Shown one piece after another: positions 8,660 to 17,944 of a stretch of DNA of 51,462 bases; position 1 is the first letter of the stretch, and every line of letters starts with the position of its first letter. Made by a program: the position numbers and the translations under genes. The notes under the pieces are model-generated. The model saw only the letters and a program-made list of their open reading frames with translations. It made no database searches and had not been told where the DNA came from. Source of the DNA: Acidobacteriota bacterium (GTDB lineage: Bacteria > Acidobacteriota > Vicinamibacteria > Vicinamibacterales > UBA2999); assembly GCA_963169195.1 (NCBI GenBank), contig CAUJDN010000032.1:1-51462 (forward strand), given 5' to 3'.

Positions 8660-9315
8660 CGGGTCGCGGCCTCGCGGAGCGCCCGCACGGCGCCTGCCGG
8701 GTCGCCTCCGCCGAACACCGCCTGCCCGGCCACGAGGATGCTGGCACCGGCGGTCACCACGCCAGAAACGGTCCGGAGATCCACGCCGCCATCCACTTCC
8801 ACGGGCGCGCGGGCACCGGCGCGGTCCAGGAGCGATCGCACGCGCCGGATCTTGTCCAGGCTGGCCGGGATGAAGCTCTGGCCGCCGAAGCCCGGGTTCA
8901 CCGACATCACCAGCACGAAATCCACGTCCGCAGCCACTTCCTCGATCGCGGTGACGGGCGTGGACGGGTTCAGCGCCACGCCGGCCTTCGCGCCGAGCGT
9001 CTTGATGGCGCCGATCGTGCGGTGCAGGTGTGCCAGCACCTCGACGTGCACCGACAGCATCGACGCACCGGCATCGACGAACGCCTCGAGATAGCGATCC
9101 GGTTCGCTGATCATCAGGTGCACGTCGAGCGGCAGCGACGTGGCGCGCCTCACGGCCCGAACGACCGCCGGGCCGATCGTGATGTTGGGCACGAAGTGCC
9201 CGTCCATGACGTCCACGTGAATCAAGTCCGCGCCGCCCGCCTCGACAGCGGCGATGTCGCGGGCCAGGTGGCCGAAGTCCGCCGACAGGATGGAAGGGGC
9301 GAGTTGGACGCTCAC
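8656..9315 (-). CDS. rpe: ribulose-phosphate 3-epimerase
   Basis: 219 aa TIM-barrel enzyme interconverting ribulose 5-phosphate and xylulose 5-phosphate in the pentose phosphate pathway. Landmarks are [13 protein letters not shown] near the N-terminus, the metal-binding [37 protein letters not shown] and the second catalytic Asp in VDGGVDL. The start is GTG 9315, overlapping the PASTA gene stop as GTGA. This gives the conserved N-terminus at residue 1-2. Confidence 0.93.
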   Translation of the reverse strand: MSVQLAPSILSADFGHLARDIAAVEAGGADLIHVDVMDGHFVPNITIGPAVVRAVRRATSLPLDVHLMISEPDRYLEAFVDAGASMLSVHVEVLAHLHRTIGAIKTLGAKAGVALNPSTPVTAIEEVAADVDFVLVMSVNPGFGGQSFIPASLDKIRRVRSLLDRAGARAPVEVDGGVDLRTVSGVVTAGASILVAGQAVFGGGDPAGAVRALREAATR

Positions 9316-10043
9316 CGGCTCACCTCGAGGGCGATGGCGTCGCCCGGGTGCACCTGGTATCCGCCGGCGGGCGCCTGCCGGGTGACGACGCCCGGGGGGA
9401 GGCCCGTGGCCGCGGACTGGGCCGTGATGGACACGCGGAACCCGTGGCCGCGGAGGATGTCGGCCGCGCGCTCGCCGTTCACGCCGATGAGATCGGGCAT
9501 CACGTACGACGCGCGATCCTCGCCGCGGTTGACCAGCAACCGCACCTCCGCGGTTTCCGCGCCGGGCAGCGGGTCCTGCGCGACGACCACGTCGGGAGGG
9601 TAGAGGGCCGACCGGATCTCGGCTACCGGTCCCGGCTGCAGGCCTTCCTGGACGATGCGGATTTCCGCGGCGCGCTGCGATTCGCCGACCAAAGCCGGTG
9701 CGCGGGCGATCCGTGGGCCGCTGCTCAGCCAGACGCGCACGGACCGCTGCCGCCGGGACAGCGATCCCGCGGGAGGCTCCTGCCCGAGGACGTAGCCGGC
9801 CGGCACCGTCAGATCGGGGCGCCTGGTGTCGTCCACGGTGAGTTGCAGGTCCAGATTCGCGGCCACGGCCGCGGCCTCGTTGAGCTCGCGGCCGACGAGG
9901 TTGGGCACCGCGACATCGCGCGCGCGAACCGCCACGCGCGCCGCCATGATCGCAAACGCGACAAAGGTGGCCGACAGGGCGCCCACGAGCAGCAGGAGCC
10001 TTCCTGCCGTCCACACTCTCGCCGAGATGGCCATCGGTAACAT
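9312..10043 (-). CDS. membrane-anchored PASTA-domain protein
   Basis: 243 aa. One N-terminal transmembrane helix (about residues 12-38) is followed by three PASTA-like repeats. These begin near [39 protein letters not shown] and [20 protein letters not shown], and the first and third end in a PPAG or PAGG-type turn. PASTA repeats normally bind muropeptides or lipid II and are usually fused to a Ser/Thr kinase or a penicillin-binding protein. No kinase domain is present. It sits between rsmB and rpe, so a cell-wall sensing or scaffold role is inferred from the domain only. ATG 10034 is an alternative start. Confidence 0.85.
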   Translation of the reverse strand: MLPMAISARVWTAGRLLLLVGALSATFVAFAIMAARVAVRARDVAVPNLVGRELNEAAAVAANLDLQLTVDDTRRPDLTVPAGYVLGQEPPAGSLSRRQRSVRVWLSSGPRIARAPALVGESQRAAEIRIVQEGLQPGPVAEIRSALYPPDVVVAQDPLPGAETAEVRLLVNRGEDRASYVMPDLIGVNGERAADILRGHGFRVSITAQSAATGLPPGVVTRQAPAGGYQVHPGDAIALEVSR

Positions 10044-10052
10044 GCCATGGTA

Positions 10053-11339
10053 CTACAGCGTGCGGGCGATCACCGCCCCGTAGAAGGCCTCGAGGCCGTC
10101 GTCGGGCGGCGTCGTGCGGTGCTCGTGCCGGAGCGCGAAGGCATCGGCGTCCGCGAGAAACGCCGAGACGACCGCCTCGTTCTCGTCCGGCTCGCTCGAG
10201 CACGTCGCGTAGAGGAGGATGCCGCCGGGACGCACCAGAGGTGCCGCCCGGCGCAGGAGCAACCGCTGGCGGGCGGCAAGGCCGACGAGGTCCGACTCCT
10301 GCCGGCGCCAGCGGATGTCCGGGTCGCGCCTGAGCGTCCCCAGCCCCGAGCACGGCGCGTCGATGAGCACGAGGTCGAACCTGCCAGCGGCAAAGGGGAG
10401 ACCGCCATCGGCCGGGATCTGGATCACGGGTACCCCGGCATGCCCGGTGCGCACCAGGGTGGCCTTCAGCAGGCGGATGCGGCGCGCCCGCACGTCGCAG
10501 GCCACCACGCGTCCGGTCGGTCCGACACGCGCCAGAAGCGCCACGGTCTTGCCCCCAGGCGCGGCGCAGAGGTCCAGCACGCGCTGGCCGGGCGAGACCG
10601 GACCCAGCTCGGCGACGAGTTGCGACGCCTCGTCCTGCACCACGAACCAGCCGTCCCGAAAGGCCTCGCTGCCCAGCGCCGCACCGCGAACCACGACGAG
10701 GCCGTTCGGCGCCCGGGAGGTGGGCCGGGTCTCGATGCCTTCAGCCGCGAGCCGTGCCGCAAGCTGGTCGCGTGTCGCCCGCAGGCGATTCACGGCGAGG
10801 CACAGGCGCGGCGCCTCGTTGTCGAACGCGAGCCAGGTGCGCGTCCGCTCGGGCCCGTGCCGCGCGAGCCACCGCGAGACGAGCCACTCCGGGTGCGAGT
10901 AGCGCGTCGCGAGGGCGTGTGCGTCGGGTGTCTCGGGCCACGCAAGCTGCTGGCGCTCGCGCGCCAGCGACCGCAGCACCGCGTTCACCAGGCCGGCGGC
11001 GCTCGTCTTGCCGGCACGCCGCGTGAGCGACACGGCATCGTCGACCACCGCGGACGGCGGCAGGCGGTCCAGGTACATCAACTGGAAGGCGCCCATCCTG
11101 AGGGCCGTGCGCACCTCGTCGTCCAGGGTGGCGATCGGGCGGGACGTCCGCAGGCCGAGCTGATGGTCCACGGCCAGCCGCATCCGCACCGTGCCCGTGA
11201 CGAGCTCGGTGAGCAGGGTCTGATCGCGGGCATCGCGCAGGGCGTGACGCGCGGTCGCGATGGCGGCGGGCAGATCGGCCCCCTTCACCTCGTGGGCCAG
11301 CAGGGCGCCGAAGGCCGCCCGGCGGGCAGGGGCAATCAT
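10053..11339 (-). CDS. rsmB: 16S rRNA (cytosine-967-C5)-methyltransferase RsmB
   Basis: 428 aa. The N-terminal NusB-like RNA-binding domain (about residues 1-135) is followed by the Nop2/Sun methyltransferase domain. SAM-binding [11 protein letters not shown], the motif IV catalytic context [18 protein letters not shown] and motif [14 protein letters not shown] (nucleophile Cys) are all seen. It methylates C967 of 16S rRNA. ATG 11339 overlaps the fmt stop by 4 nt. The fmt-rsmB pairing is common in bacteria. Confidence 0.92.
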   Translation of the reverse strand: MIAPARRAAFGALLAHEVKGADLPAAIATARHALRDARDQTLLTELVTGTVRMRLAVDHQLGLRTSRPIATLDDEVRTALRMGAFQLMYLDRLPPSAVVDDAVSLTRRAGKTSAAGLVNAVLRSLARERQQLAWPETPDAHALATRYSHPEWLVSRWLARHGPERTRTWLAFDNEAPRLCLAVNRLRATRDQLAARLAAEGIETRPTSRAPNGLVVVRGAALGSEAFRDGWFVVQDEASQLVAELGPVSPGQRVLDLCAAPGGKTVALLARVGPTGRVVACDVRARRIRLLKATLVRTGHAGVPVIQIPADGGLPFAAGRFDLVLIDAPCSGLGTLRRDPDIRWRRQESDLVGLAARQRLLLRRAAPLVRPGGILLYATCSSEPDENEAVVSAFLADADAFALRHEHRTTPPDDGLEAFYGAVIARTL

Positions 11340-12274
11340 GGCGGGCCCAGACGGTCGCCGGGCCGGAGCGCATGCCCGGCGAGAAACGTGAGCGAGGGGA
11401 GCACCTTGCCGCCCTCGGCCTGCAGCTCGACGATTTCGAGGACGCCGTCCCCGGTGGCGACTCGGAGCCCGTCCGTGGCGCCTGCGGTGACGACGGTGCC
11501 CGGCGGGGCGGCAGCCGGGCCCGGACCGATGGCCGAGCGGTGGAGGATGAGGCGACCGCCGGGCCCGAACGTGAAGGCGTGGGGCCAGGGATGCAGGCCA
11601 CGGACCTGGTCGTGGATGGCACGCGCGGGCCGCGTCCAGTCGATCAGTCCCTCCTCCTTCTTCAGGCGAGGGGCATAGGTCGCCCCTGCACCGTCCTGTG
11701 GTTCTTCGACCACCGGACCTGCGGCCATGCGGTCCACGGTCTCCACCAGCAGGCGGGCACCGGCCTGGGCCAGTGTCCGCTCGACATCGTCCGTGCGTTC
11801 GTCGGGGCCGATCGGCACGCGGACCGCGGCGAGCATTGCCCCGGCATCGAGCGCCTTGACCACGCGCATGATCGTCACGCCGGTTTCCCGGTCGCCGTTC
11901 ATGACCGCCCGGTGGATCGGCGCGGCGCCACGGTATCGCGGCAGCAACGAGGCGTGGACGTTGATCAGCCCGCGGCGCGGCCACGCGAGGAGCCAGTCGG
12001 GCAGGATCTGCCCGTACGCCGCCACGACGCCGAGGTCGATGTCGAAGCGCGACACCTCGGCCTCCCACGGATCGCGTGTGAGCGCCTCGGGCTGGAGCAC
12101 CGGAACGCCGTGCGCGACGGCGACCCGCTTCACCGGACCGGGCGATACCCGGTTGCCGCGGCCCCGAGGGCGGTCGGGCTGCGTGACGACCAGGACCACC
12201 GCGTGCGATGAGCGGAGCAGGGCCTCGAGCGTGGGAACGGCGAACTCCGGCGTGCCGAAGAAGGCGATGCGCAC
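11336..12274 (-). CDS. fmt: methionyl-tRNA formyltransferase
   Basis: 312 aa, normal length. It formylates initiator Met-tRNA using 10-formyl-THF. Signatures are IAFFGTPEFAVPTLEAL at the N-terminus, NVHASLLPRYRGAAPIHRA with the catalytic Asn-His pair, and GVTIM. The C-terminal OB-like domain follows. The start is GTG 12274, where homology begins; further upstream the frame is non-homologous. It lies 14 nt downstream of def, the usual deformylase/formyltransferase pairing. Confidence 0.93.
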   Translation of the reverse strand: MRIAFFGTPEFAVPTLEALLRSSHAVVLVVTQPDRPRGRGNRVSPGPVKRVAVAHGVPVLQPEALTRDPWEAEVSRFDIDLGVVAAYGQILPDWLLAWPRRGLINVHASLLPRYRGAAPIHRAVMNGDRETGVTIMRVVKALDAGAMLAAVRVPIGPDERTDDVERTLAQAGARLLVETVDRMAAGPVVEEPQDGAGATYAPRLKKEEGLIDWTRPARAIHDQVRGLHPWPHAFTFGPGGRLILHRSAIGPGPAAAPPGTVVTAGATDGLRVATGDGVLEIVELQAEGGKVLPSLTFLAGHALRPGDRLGPP

Positions 12275-12288
12275 GGACGTCCTCGCGC

Positions 12289-12798
12289 CTACCACTTGCC
12301 CGCGCGCGCGAGCTTCCTGACCTTGCGGACGATGAGGTCGCGCTTGATGCCGCGCAGGCGGTCCACGAACAGCTTGCCGTCCAGGTGATCCATCTCGTGC
12401 TGGAGCGCGCGCGCCAGCAGCCCCGTGCCTGCGACCGTGTGCATCTCGCCCTGCCGGTCCATCCCCCGGACCACCGCGCGGGCCGGGCGTGGCACGGTCG
12501 CGTTGAAGCCGGGCAGCGAGAGGCAGCCTTCCTCTTCGAGCTGCATCCCTTCGCGGTCCACCCACTCGGGATTGATCATCGTGATGAGAGCCTTGGCGTC
12601 GCGGCCGACCGAGAGGTCGATCACGAAGATGCGCAGCGGCACGCCAACCTGCGGGGCCGCGAGCCCGACGCCGGGCGCTGCGTACATCGTCTCGACCATG
12701 TCGTCCAGCAGGCGCTCGATGTCGGTCGTGAGGGCCGCGACCGGCTCGGCCGGCGACTGCAGGGTGGTGTCCCCGAGCCTGAGGATGGGGCGGATCAT
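12289..12798 (-). CDS. def: peptide deformylase
   Basis: 169 aa metalloenzyme removing the N-formyl group from nascent proteins. All three motifs are intact: motif 1 GVGLAAPQ (residues 43-50), motif 2 EGCLS with metal ligand Cys92, and motif 3 QHEMDH with ligands His134/His138 and catalytic Glu135. It follows aroC by 9 nt and precedes fmt by 14 nt. Confidence 0.95.
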   Translation of the reverse strand: MIRPILRLGDTTLQSPAEPVAALTTDIERLLDDMVETMYAAPGVGLAAPQVGVPLRIFVIDLSVGRDAKALITMINPEWVDREGMQLEEEGCLSLPGFNATVPRPARAVVRGMDRQGEMHTVAGTGLLARALQHEMDHLDGKLFVDRLRGIKRDLIVRKVRKLARAGKW

Positions 12799-12807
12799 CG
12801 GCCGGGG

Positions 12808-14034
12808 TCAGACTTCGGCACGGAGGTGGGCGCCGCGGCGCCGTGCCCGACCCTGGATCTGGGCCTCGGCTGCCTGCACGCGCGACTGGATCTGACGGAG
12901 GGTATCGCCTCCGAACCGCTCGAGGACGGCTTCAGCCAGGACGAGCGCCACCATGGCTTCGCCCACGACCGCTGCGGCCGGAACCGCGCACACGTCGCTG
13001 CGCTCGATGGCGGCCGGCGCGTCCTCGATCGCCGACAGGTCCACGGAGCGCAATGGCTTCATCAGCGTGGCGATGGGCTTCATGAAGCCGGTGACCCGCA
13101 CGTCCTCGCCGTTGGTGACGCCGCCCTCGAGGCCGCCGGCACGGTTGGTGGGACGCGCCAGCCGGCGCCCGCCGTCGGCGGCCTCCACGACGACGATCTC
13201 GTCGTGCACCTCGGAGCCGGGACGGCGCGCGGCTTCGACGCCATCGCCGACGGCGACGGCCTTGATGGCATGGATGGACATCACCGCGCGGGCGAGGCGC
13301 CCATCGAGCTTGCGATCCCACTGCACGTAGCTGCCCAGGCCCACCGGCACGCCGTGCGCCACGACCTCGAAGGCGCCGCCCACGGTGTCGCCCGCCTCGC
13401 GTGCACGGTCGATCTCGGCGATCATTGCGGCCTCGGCCGCCGGGTCCACACAGCGGAGCGCCGAGCCTGGGGCGATGGCTCGGATCTGATCGAACGTCAC
13501 CGCGGCGCGCGGCGGCAGACCCGCTCCACCAATGCTGATCACGTGACTGGCGATCTCGACGCCAATGGCCCTGAGGAGTTGTCGCGCGAGGGCGCCGGCC
13601 GCCACCCGTGCGGCAGTCTCGCGCGCGCTGGCGCGCTCGAGCACGTCGCGGATGTCTTCGTGCTCGTACTTGAGGGCACCGGCCAGGTCCGCATGCCCCG
13701 GGCGGGGCCGCACGACGGGTGCGCGCCGGGCGCCGGGCGCGCCGGGCGGCACCTCGGCCTCGACGTGCATGGTGGCCTGCCAGTTCCCCCAATCGCGGTT
13801 GCGGATGAGCATCGACACCGGGGCGCCGGTCGTGTGTCCCCGGCGCACGCCGGAGAGCAGCTCCGCCCGGTCCGACTCGATGGCCATGCGCCGCCCCCGG
13901 CCATAGCCGCCCTGTCGCTGCCGAAGGTCGTGGGTGATGGCCTCGAAATCCACCGACAACCCAGCCGGCAGGCCTTCGAGGATGACGACCAGACCCTGGC
14001 CGTGTGATTCGCCAGCAGTCAGAAAACGCAGCAT
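12808..14034 (-). CDS. aroC: chorismate synthase
   Basis: 408 aa, FMN-dependent enzyme making chorismate from EPSP, the last common aromatic step. Signatures are TAGESHGQG at the N-terminus, GRGRRMAIESDRAELLSGVRRG, and the central ASARETAARVA block. It is the first gene of the minus-strand ten-gene run and not part of the aromatic operon at 23789-34039. The start at ATG 14034 is preferred over GTG 14040 because a TAAGAT -10-like hexamer ends at 14044, too close to the GTG. Confidence 0.93.
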   Translation of the reverse strand: MLRFLTAGESHGQGLVVILEGLPAGLSVDFEAITHDLRQRQGGYGRGRRMAIESDRAELLSGVRRGHTTGAPVSMLIRNRDWGNWQATMHVEAEVPPGAPGARRAPVVRPRPGHADLAGALKYEHEDIRDVLERASARETAARVAAGALARQLLRAIGVEIASHVISIGGAGLPPRAAVTFDQIRAIAPGSALRCVDPAAEAAMIAEIDRAREAGDTVGGAFEVVAHGVPVGLGSYVQWDRKLDGRLARAVMSIHAIKAVAVGDGVEAARRPGSEVHDEIVVVEAADGGRRLARPTNRAGGLEGGVTNGEDVRVTGFMKPIATLMKPLRSVDLSAIEDAPAAIERSDVCAVPAAAVVGEAMVALVLAEAVLERFGGDTLRQIQSRVQAAEAQIQGRARRRGAHLRAEV

Positions 14035-14043
14035 CGCCACGCG

Positions 14044-14049
14044 ATCTTA
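14044..14049 (-). promoter_or_regulatory. -10-like TAAGAT upstream of aroC
   Basis: Minus-strand GGATAAGAT lies 9 nt before the preferred aroC ATG. The predicted transcription start would be only about 3 nt before that codon. It is the only obvious promoter element in the 36-nt gap to the divergent sigma-54 activator gene. No convincing -35 is seen. Confidence 0.4.
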
Positions 14050-14070
14050 TCCGAAGTTTCTGCCAGCCCC

Positions 14071-16506
14071 GTGCCGCCGCCGCCTCCTAAGTCGTTGACC
14101 GCGCTGGCATGGCCGGCCGGCGACGACGTTGCAGTGCCCGGAGGCATGCTGGTCATCGATCGCGTTCTCGCCGGGGGCGGATCCGCGCTGGATCTGGCCA
14201 CGGGCCAGGCCGTCCGCCTCAGGATGCTGCCGGCGCCCTCCACGCTCGCGCTCTTCACCCGACGGGGCTCGTCGTGCCTCATCGACGCCGCACCCCGGTC
14301 GTCCCGCACGCATGTCGAAGTATGGGAGCGCTGGAACGACGCCCCGGTCGCCGATCCGTTGCCCCTCGACGACGTGCGGGCGGCTTTGGCCGAGGCGCGC
14401 GACGGGTACCCGCGCGCCGTGGACGTGACGGCGTCTGGCGGCGAGCAGTGGCGTCGGGTGGCGCGTGACATCGCGCGTGCGGCACGGGAGGCCGGCTTCG
14501 TCCCCATCGAGGCCGCCGTCCTTGGCGAGCTGTTGCGCGCCGCCCGCTGGCACTGGCCGCGGTGGCTGGTCGATCGCGCGCTGGTCGTACTCACGTGTGA
14601 CGGGTGCCTCTCGGCGAACGCCACGCTGGCGCTGCTCAGGCTGGCGTCCCGCGACGCGCGCCCGCACCTCGTCGTCAGGGGCGCCACGAGCGTGCTGCAG
14701 CGGCCGACACGGCTGGTCCGACTCTCGGCCGTCGTCCACGAGGCGCCGGCGGAGGCGCCCGAGGGGCCGTGCAGCCCCGACGCCCTGGCCGAGCAGGCGT
14801 GGCGGGGCGCCGAGGCCGGCGACGACGATCACGCGATCGGCGCGGCGGCGCGGTGGGCCATCATGCTGGCGCCCACGGCCGATACCGAGGCGCGAGCCCG
14901 CGCAGCGCTGGCGCACGCGCTCATTCGCCAGGGTCGGACCCTCGAGGCCCGCGCGGCGCTGGCCCCGGGCGCGGTGTCGCTGCCGCACCTGTCGGCCGAC
15001 GCCTCGGCGAGCGTGCACGCGGTGCAGCAGCGGCTGCAGGCGGCCGAGGAACCGCACCACGGCGACCGCGGGCTCACCGACGACGTCCTCCGCGTGCTCG
15101 AGGTCTGCCAGGTCGTGGAGGACGAGACCACGGCGCTGGGGCGGCTCCTGCTCCTGCTGCGGGAGCGGCTCGGGGCGAGCAGCCTTGCGTTCGTGGTGGA
15201 GGAGGCCGGGCGGCGCCACGTGCTCTGCCGGCTCGGGCTCGCGGATGGCGAGATGCACGCCGCCGGGGGCACGCTGGCCAGCGGCCATGCTGCGCTCCCG
15301 GTCGAATCGGCGCCGGCGACCGAGGGCGCCTGGCCGCTTCGCTACGGAGGCCTCGTCGTCGGCGCGCTCTGGTGTCGCTGGTCGGCCGGGCTCGCCGTGC
15401 TCGCGCGCGACGCGGACACCCTGATGAAGGTGGCCGCGCTGGCGGCGGCGCCCATGGTGCATGCCGTCCACGAGCGCGGGCAGGCTACGGCGGCGACACC
15501 CGACATCCCGGGCCTCGTGGGGGAGAGCGACGTCATGCGGGACATCCGCGCCGCCCTCCTGCGCGCGGCCCGCTCGCCGTTCCCGGTGCTCATCGAGGGC
15601 GAGAGCGGGTCGGGCAAAGAGCTGGTGGCGCGCGCCATCCATCGCGCCAGCCCGAGGCGGGACCGGCGCTTCTCGGCCTTGAACTGCGCCGCGTTGTCCG
15701 AAGAGCTGGCCGAGGCCGAGCTCTTCGGCCACGCCCGGGGGGCCTTCACCGGCGCCGTGGTGGAGCGGGCCGGCCTGTTCGAGGAAGCCAACGGCGGCAC
15801 GCTGTTCCTGGACGAGGTGTCGGAACTGTCGCCGCGGATTCAGGCGAAGCTGCTGCGCGTGCTGCAGGAGCACGAAGTGCGCCGCGTCGGCGAAGCGCAC
15901 GTGCGGCGCATCGACGTGCGCATCGTCGCGGCCACCAACAAGCCGCTCGGCGCCGAACTCGAGGCCGGGCGCTTCCGGCGGGACCTGCGATACCGGCTCG
16001 ACGTGGTGCGGCTCACCATCCCGCCGCTGCGCGAGCGGCTCGAAGACATCCCGGCGCTCGTGCGGCACGTGTGGGCCGCGCTCTGTGAGAAGACCGGCAG
16101 CCGGGCCGTCCTCTCGGCGGGCGCCATGGCCGCGCTGGGCCGCTACGACTGGCCGGGCAACGTCCGCGAGTTGCAGAACGTGCTGGCGTCGGTCATTGTC
16201 ACGAGCCCGACCCGCGGGCTCCTGCCGGTGAGCCAGCTGCCTGCGCACGTGGCCCGCACCGCGGCGCTGGCCGACCGGCGCATGCTGGCCGACGCGCGCC
16301 GGGACTTCGAGTCGCGCTACGTCAGGGCCGCGCTGGCGCGGGCGGGAGGCCGGCCCGGCGTCGCGGCGCGCGAGCTGGGCGTGTCCAGGCAGGGACTGGC
16401 GAAGCTGCTTGCGCGACTGGGGCTGTCGGTCGAGGCCCGTGGTCACGGAGGCCCACCGGCCAGCGCGCTCAGGGTCGCGAGCCAGCCGCCCCAACGCGAC
16501 GCTTGA
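14071..16506 (+). CDS. sigma-54-dependent transcriptional activator with TPR/GAF-like sensor
   Basis: 811 aa. The C-terminal half is a standard enhancer-binding protein. Its AAA+ domain (about residues 490-725) has Walker A GESGSGKE, the sigma-54-contacting GAFTGA loop at about residue 557, Walker B GTLFLDEVSEL, and an arginine-finger region. It ends in a Fis-type helix-turn-helix (about residues 755-800, RPGVAARELGVSRQGLAKLL). The N-terminal 480 residues hold no receiver domain. They include a helical TPR-like stretch (about 230-310) and a GAF-like segment (about 335-470). The regulated genes are unknown. The start is GTG 14071; GTG is uncertain, and ATG 14146 is an alternative. The 3' end overlaps the convergent TPR gene by 38 nt. 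Confidence 0.88.
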   Translation: MPPPPPKSLTALAWPAGDDVAVPGGMLVIDRVLAGGGSALDLATGQAVRLRMLPAPSTLALFTRRGSSCLIDAAPRSSRTHVEVWERWNDAPVADPLPLDDVRAALAEARDGYPRAVDVTASGGEQWRRVARDIARAAREAGFVPIEAAVLGELLRAARWHWPRWLVDRALVVLTCDGCLSANATLALLRLASRDARPHLVVRGATSVLQRPTRLVRLSAVVHEAPAEAPEGPCSPDALAEQAWRGAEAGDDDHAIGAAARWAIMLAPTADTEARARAALAHALIRQGRTLEARAALAPGAVSLPHLSADASASVHAVQQRLQAAEEPHHGDRGLTDDVLRVLEVCQVVEDETTALGRLLLLLRERLGASSLAFVVEEAGRRHVLCRLGLADGEMHAAGGTLASGHAALPVESAPATEGAWPLRYGGLVVGALWCRWSAGLAVLARDADTLMKVAALAAAPMVHAVHERGQATAATPDIPGLVGESDVMRDIRAALLRAARSPFPVLIEGESGSGKELVARAIHRASPRRDRRFSALNCAALSEELAEAELFGHARGAFTGAVVERAGLFEEANGGTLFLDEVSELSPRIQAKLLRVLQEHEVRRVGEAHVRRIDVRIVAATNKPLGAELEAGRFRRDLRYRLDVVRLTIPPLRERLEDIPALVRHVWAALCEKTGSRAVLSAGAMAALGRYDWPGNVRELQNVLASVIVTSPTRGLLPVSQLPAHVARTAALADRRMLADARRDFESRYVRAALARAGGRPGVAARELGVSRQGLAKLLARLGLSVEARGHGGPPASALRVASQPPQRDA

Positions 16507-17866
16507 GCGCCCGCAGCGCGGGGTCAGTCGGCGCGAGGTGCAGCCCCTCGTCGACGGCCGCGCGTGCGCGGGAGACGTCGCCGCCCGCGAAGGCGGCATC
16601 GGCCAGCAGCGCCAGGCGGTGCGGCGTCGGCTCGTCCTCGACCAGGGCGCGCTCGAGCCATCGCACGGCGGTGAGCGGCTCGCCGACCCGGACCGACAGG
16701 GCCGCGATGTCGGTGGCAACGACGGCGAGAGGGCCCCGGTCACCCACGAGCGCCGCGTACCGCAGCAGCGCGTCGCGCGCTTCCATCGGGCGCCCCTGGC
16801 GCTGGGCGACCAGTGCGAGGCGACGGAAGGCCTCGGGCGCGACGGGCAGCCGCTCCACGGCCTGGCGCAGCACGCGCTCGGCGGCGGCGAGGTCGCCGGC
16901 GAGGGTCCACGCGCGCCCGAGATCGCTCAGCGCCGCGCTGCTGCTGCTTGCGTGCGTCGCGGCCTGCGACAACGCCTCGACTGCCTTCATCAACGCCACG
17001 CGGTCGGTCCGCCGCTCGGCCATCTCGAGCCAGACATGCCCCAGGGCCTCATAGGCCAGGGGGGCCTCGGGAAACCGCTCCACGGCCCGCCCCAGGACGA
17101 GCACGGCCTGGGTGTCCCGCCCGGCGCCGGCAAGGGCGAGTCCGAGGGTCACGAGGCGCTCAGGGCGGGCCGGATCCAGTGCGCTCAGCGCTTCGAGCTG
17201 GTCGATGGCGCGCTGCCGTTCCCCGAGCGCGGCGTACACCTCAGCCAGGGCTTCGCGCGGACCAGGCGAGGCGGCGGACTCCTTGACGACAGCCTCGAGC
17301 GTCACGCGGGCCGCGGCCAGCTGGCCGAGATCCCGCTGGCACAAGCCGAGCAGGAAGCGAGCCTCGTGCAGCGCGGGATCGAGCGAGAGCGCCGCATCCA
17401 GCGAGGCGGCGGCCTCCTTCGGCCAGCCGGCGCGATACTGCGCCACGCCGAGCTTGTAGGCGACCCGGGGGGAGCGATCGTCGATGGCGATGGCCCGGCG
17501 GAAGTAGTCAGCGGCGCGATCGTGCCGGCCGAGATCCAGGCTGATGTCGCCCAGCCATTCCAGGGGACGGGTCGCCGACGGGTCCAGCTCGGCCGCGCGG
17601 CGCAGGTCGCGCAGCGCCGCCTCGGCTTCGCCCTGTTGCTGGTAGACGCGGCCCCGCTTCAGGTAGGGCACCATCGCGTCGGGCACCAGGGCCAGGGCAC
17701 CGCTGTAGGCCTCGAGCGCCTCGAACGGCCGCCCGACCGCCGCGGCGGCGTCGCCCGCCGCCACCAGGCGCACGAACTCCCGCTCGGTCGTCCACGAGGA
17801 GTAGGCGAGCGCCCCGACCACTCCGGCCGCGGCGACCAGGGCCAGCGCAAGCAGCGTCCGGCGCAT
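16469..17866 (-). CDS. TPR-repeat protein with N-terminal anchor
   Basis: 465 aa. A short hydrophobic N-terminus (residues 4-20, signal peptide or membrane anchor) is followed by roughly ten to twelve tetratricopeptide repeats covering the rest, for example AVGRPFEALEAYSGALALVPD, AAADYF-type and ALSLDPALHEARFLLGLCQRDLG. It is probably a periplasmic or membrane-bound scaffold, with no catalytic motif visible. It overlaps the 3' end of the sigma-54 activator by 38 nt on the opposite strand and diverges from the ECF sigma gene across a 78-nt gap. A TACGAT hexamer lies 10 nt before the ATG (17877-17882 on the minus strand). Confidence 0.82.
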   Translation of the reverse strand: MRRTLLALALVAAAGVVGALAYSSWTTEREFVRLVAAGDAAAAVGRPFEALEAYSGALALVPDAMVPYLKRGRVYQQQGEAEAALRDLRRAAELDPSATRPLEWLGDISLDLGRHDRAADYFRRAIAIDDRSPRVAYKLGVAQYRAGWPKEAAASLDAALSLDPALHEARFLLGLCQRDLGQLAAARVTLEAVVKESAASPGPREALAEVYAALGERQRAIDQLEALSALDPARPERLVTLGLALAGAGRDTQAVLVLGRAVERFPEAPLAYEALGHVWLEMAERRTDRVALMKAVEALSQAATHASSSSAALSDLGRAWTLAGDLAAAERVLRQAVERLPVAPEAFRRLALVAQRQGRPMEARDALLRYAALVGDRGPLAVVATDIAALSVRVGEPLTAVRWLERALVEDEPTPHRLALLADAAFAGGDVSRARAAVDEGLHLAPTDPALRALKRRVGAAGSRP

Positions 17867-17900
17867 CTCACCGGGAATCGTAGCAGACCCCGCACCGCTC

Positions 17901-17928
17901 GGAACTTTCGGTCCCCCACGGGTTCTAA
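17901..17928 (+). promoter_or_regulatory. ECF-type promoter for the 17945 sigma gene
   Basis: GGAACTT (17901-17907) and TCTAA (17924-17928) are separated by 16 nt. This is the classic group-4 sigma (RpoE-like) promoter layout, and the -35 matches the AAC core well. Its expected start would be near 17935, about 10 nt before the sigma factor ATG, so the gene is probably autoregulated. A TACACT hexamer (17935-17940) may add a housekeeping -10. Confidence 0.65.
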
Positions 17929-17944
17929 TTGCTTTACACTGACC

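Noticed and set aside
12208..14007. 599-aa plus-strand ORF opposite def and aroC
   Set aside because: Shadow ORF without recognisable domains; the minus-strand genes have all expected motifs.
14047..16743. 898-aa minus-strand ORF opposite the sigma-54 activator
   Set aside because: The sequence is Arg/Gly/Ala-rich with no domain, and the plus strand has GESGSGKE and GAFTGA in frame.
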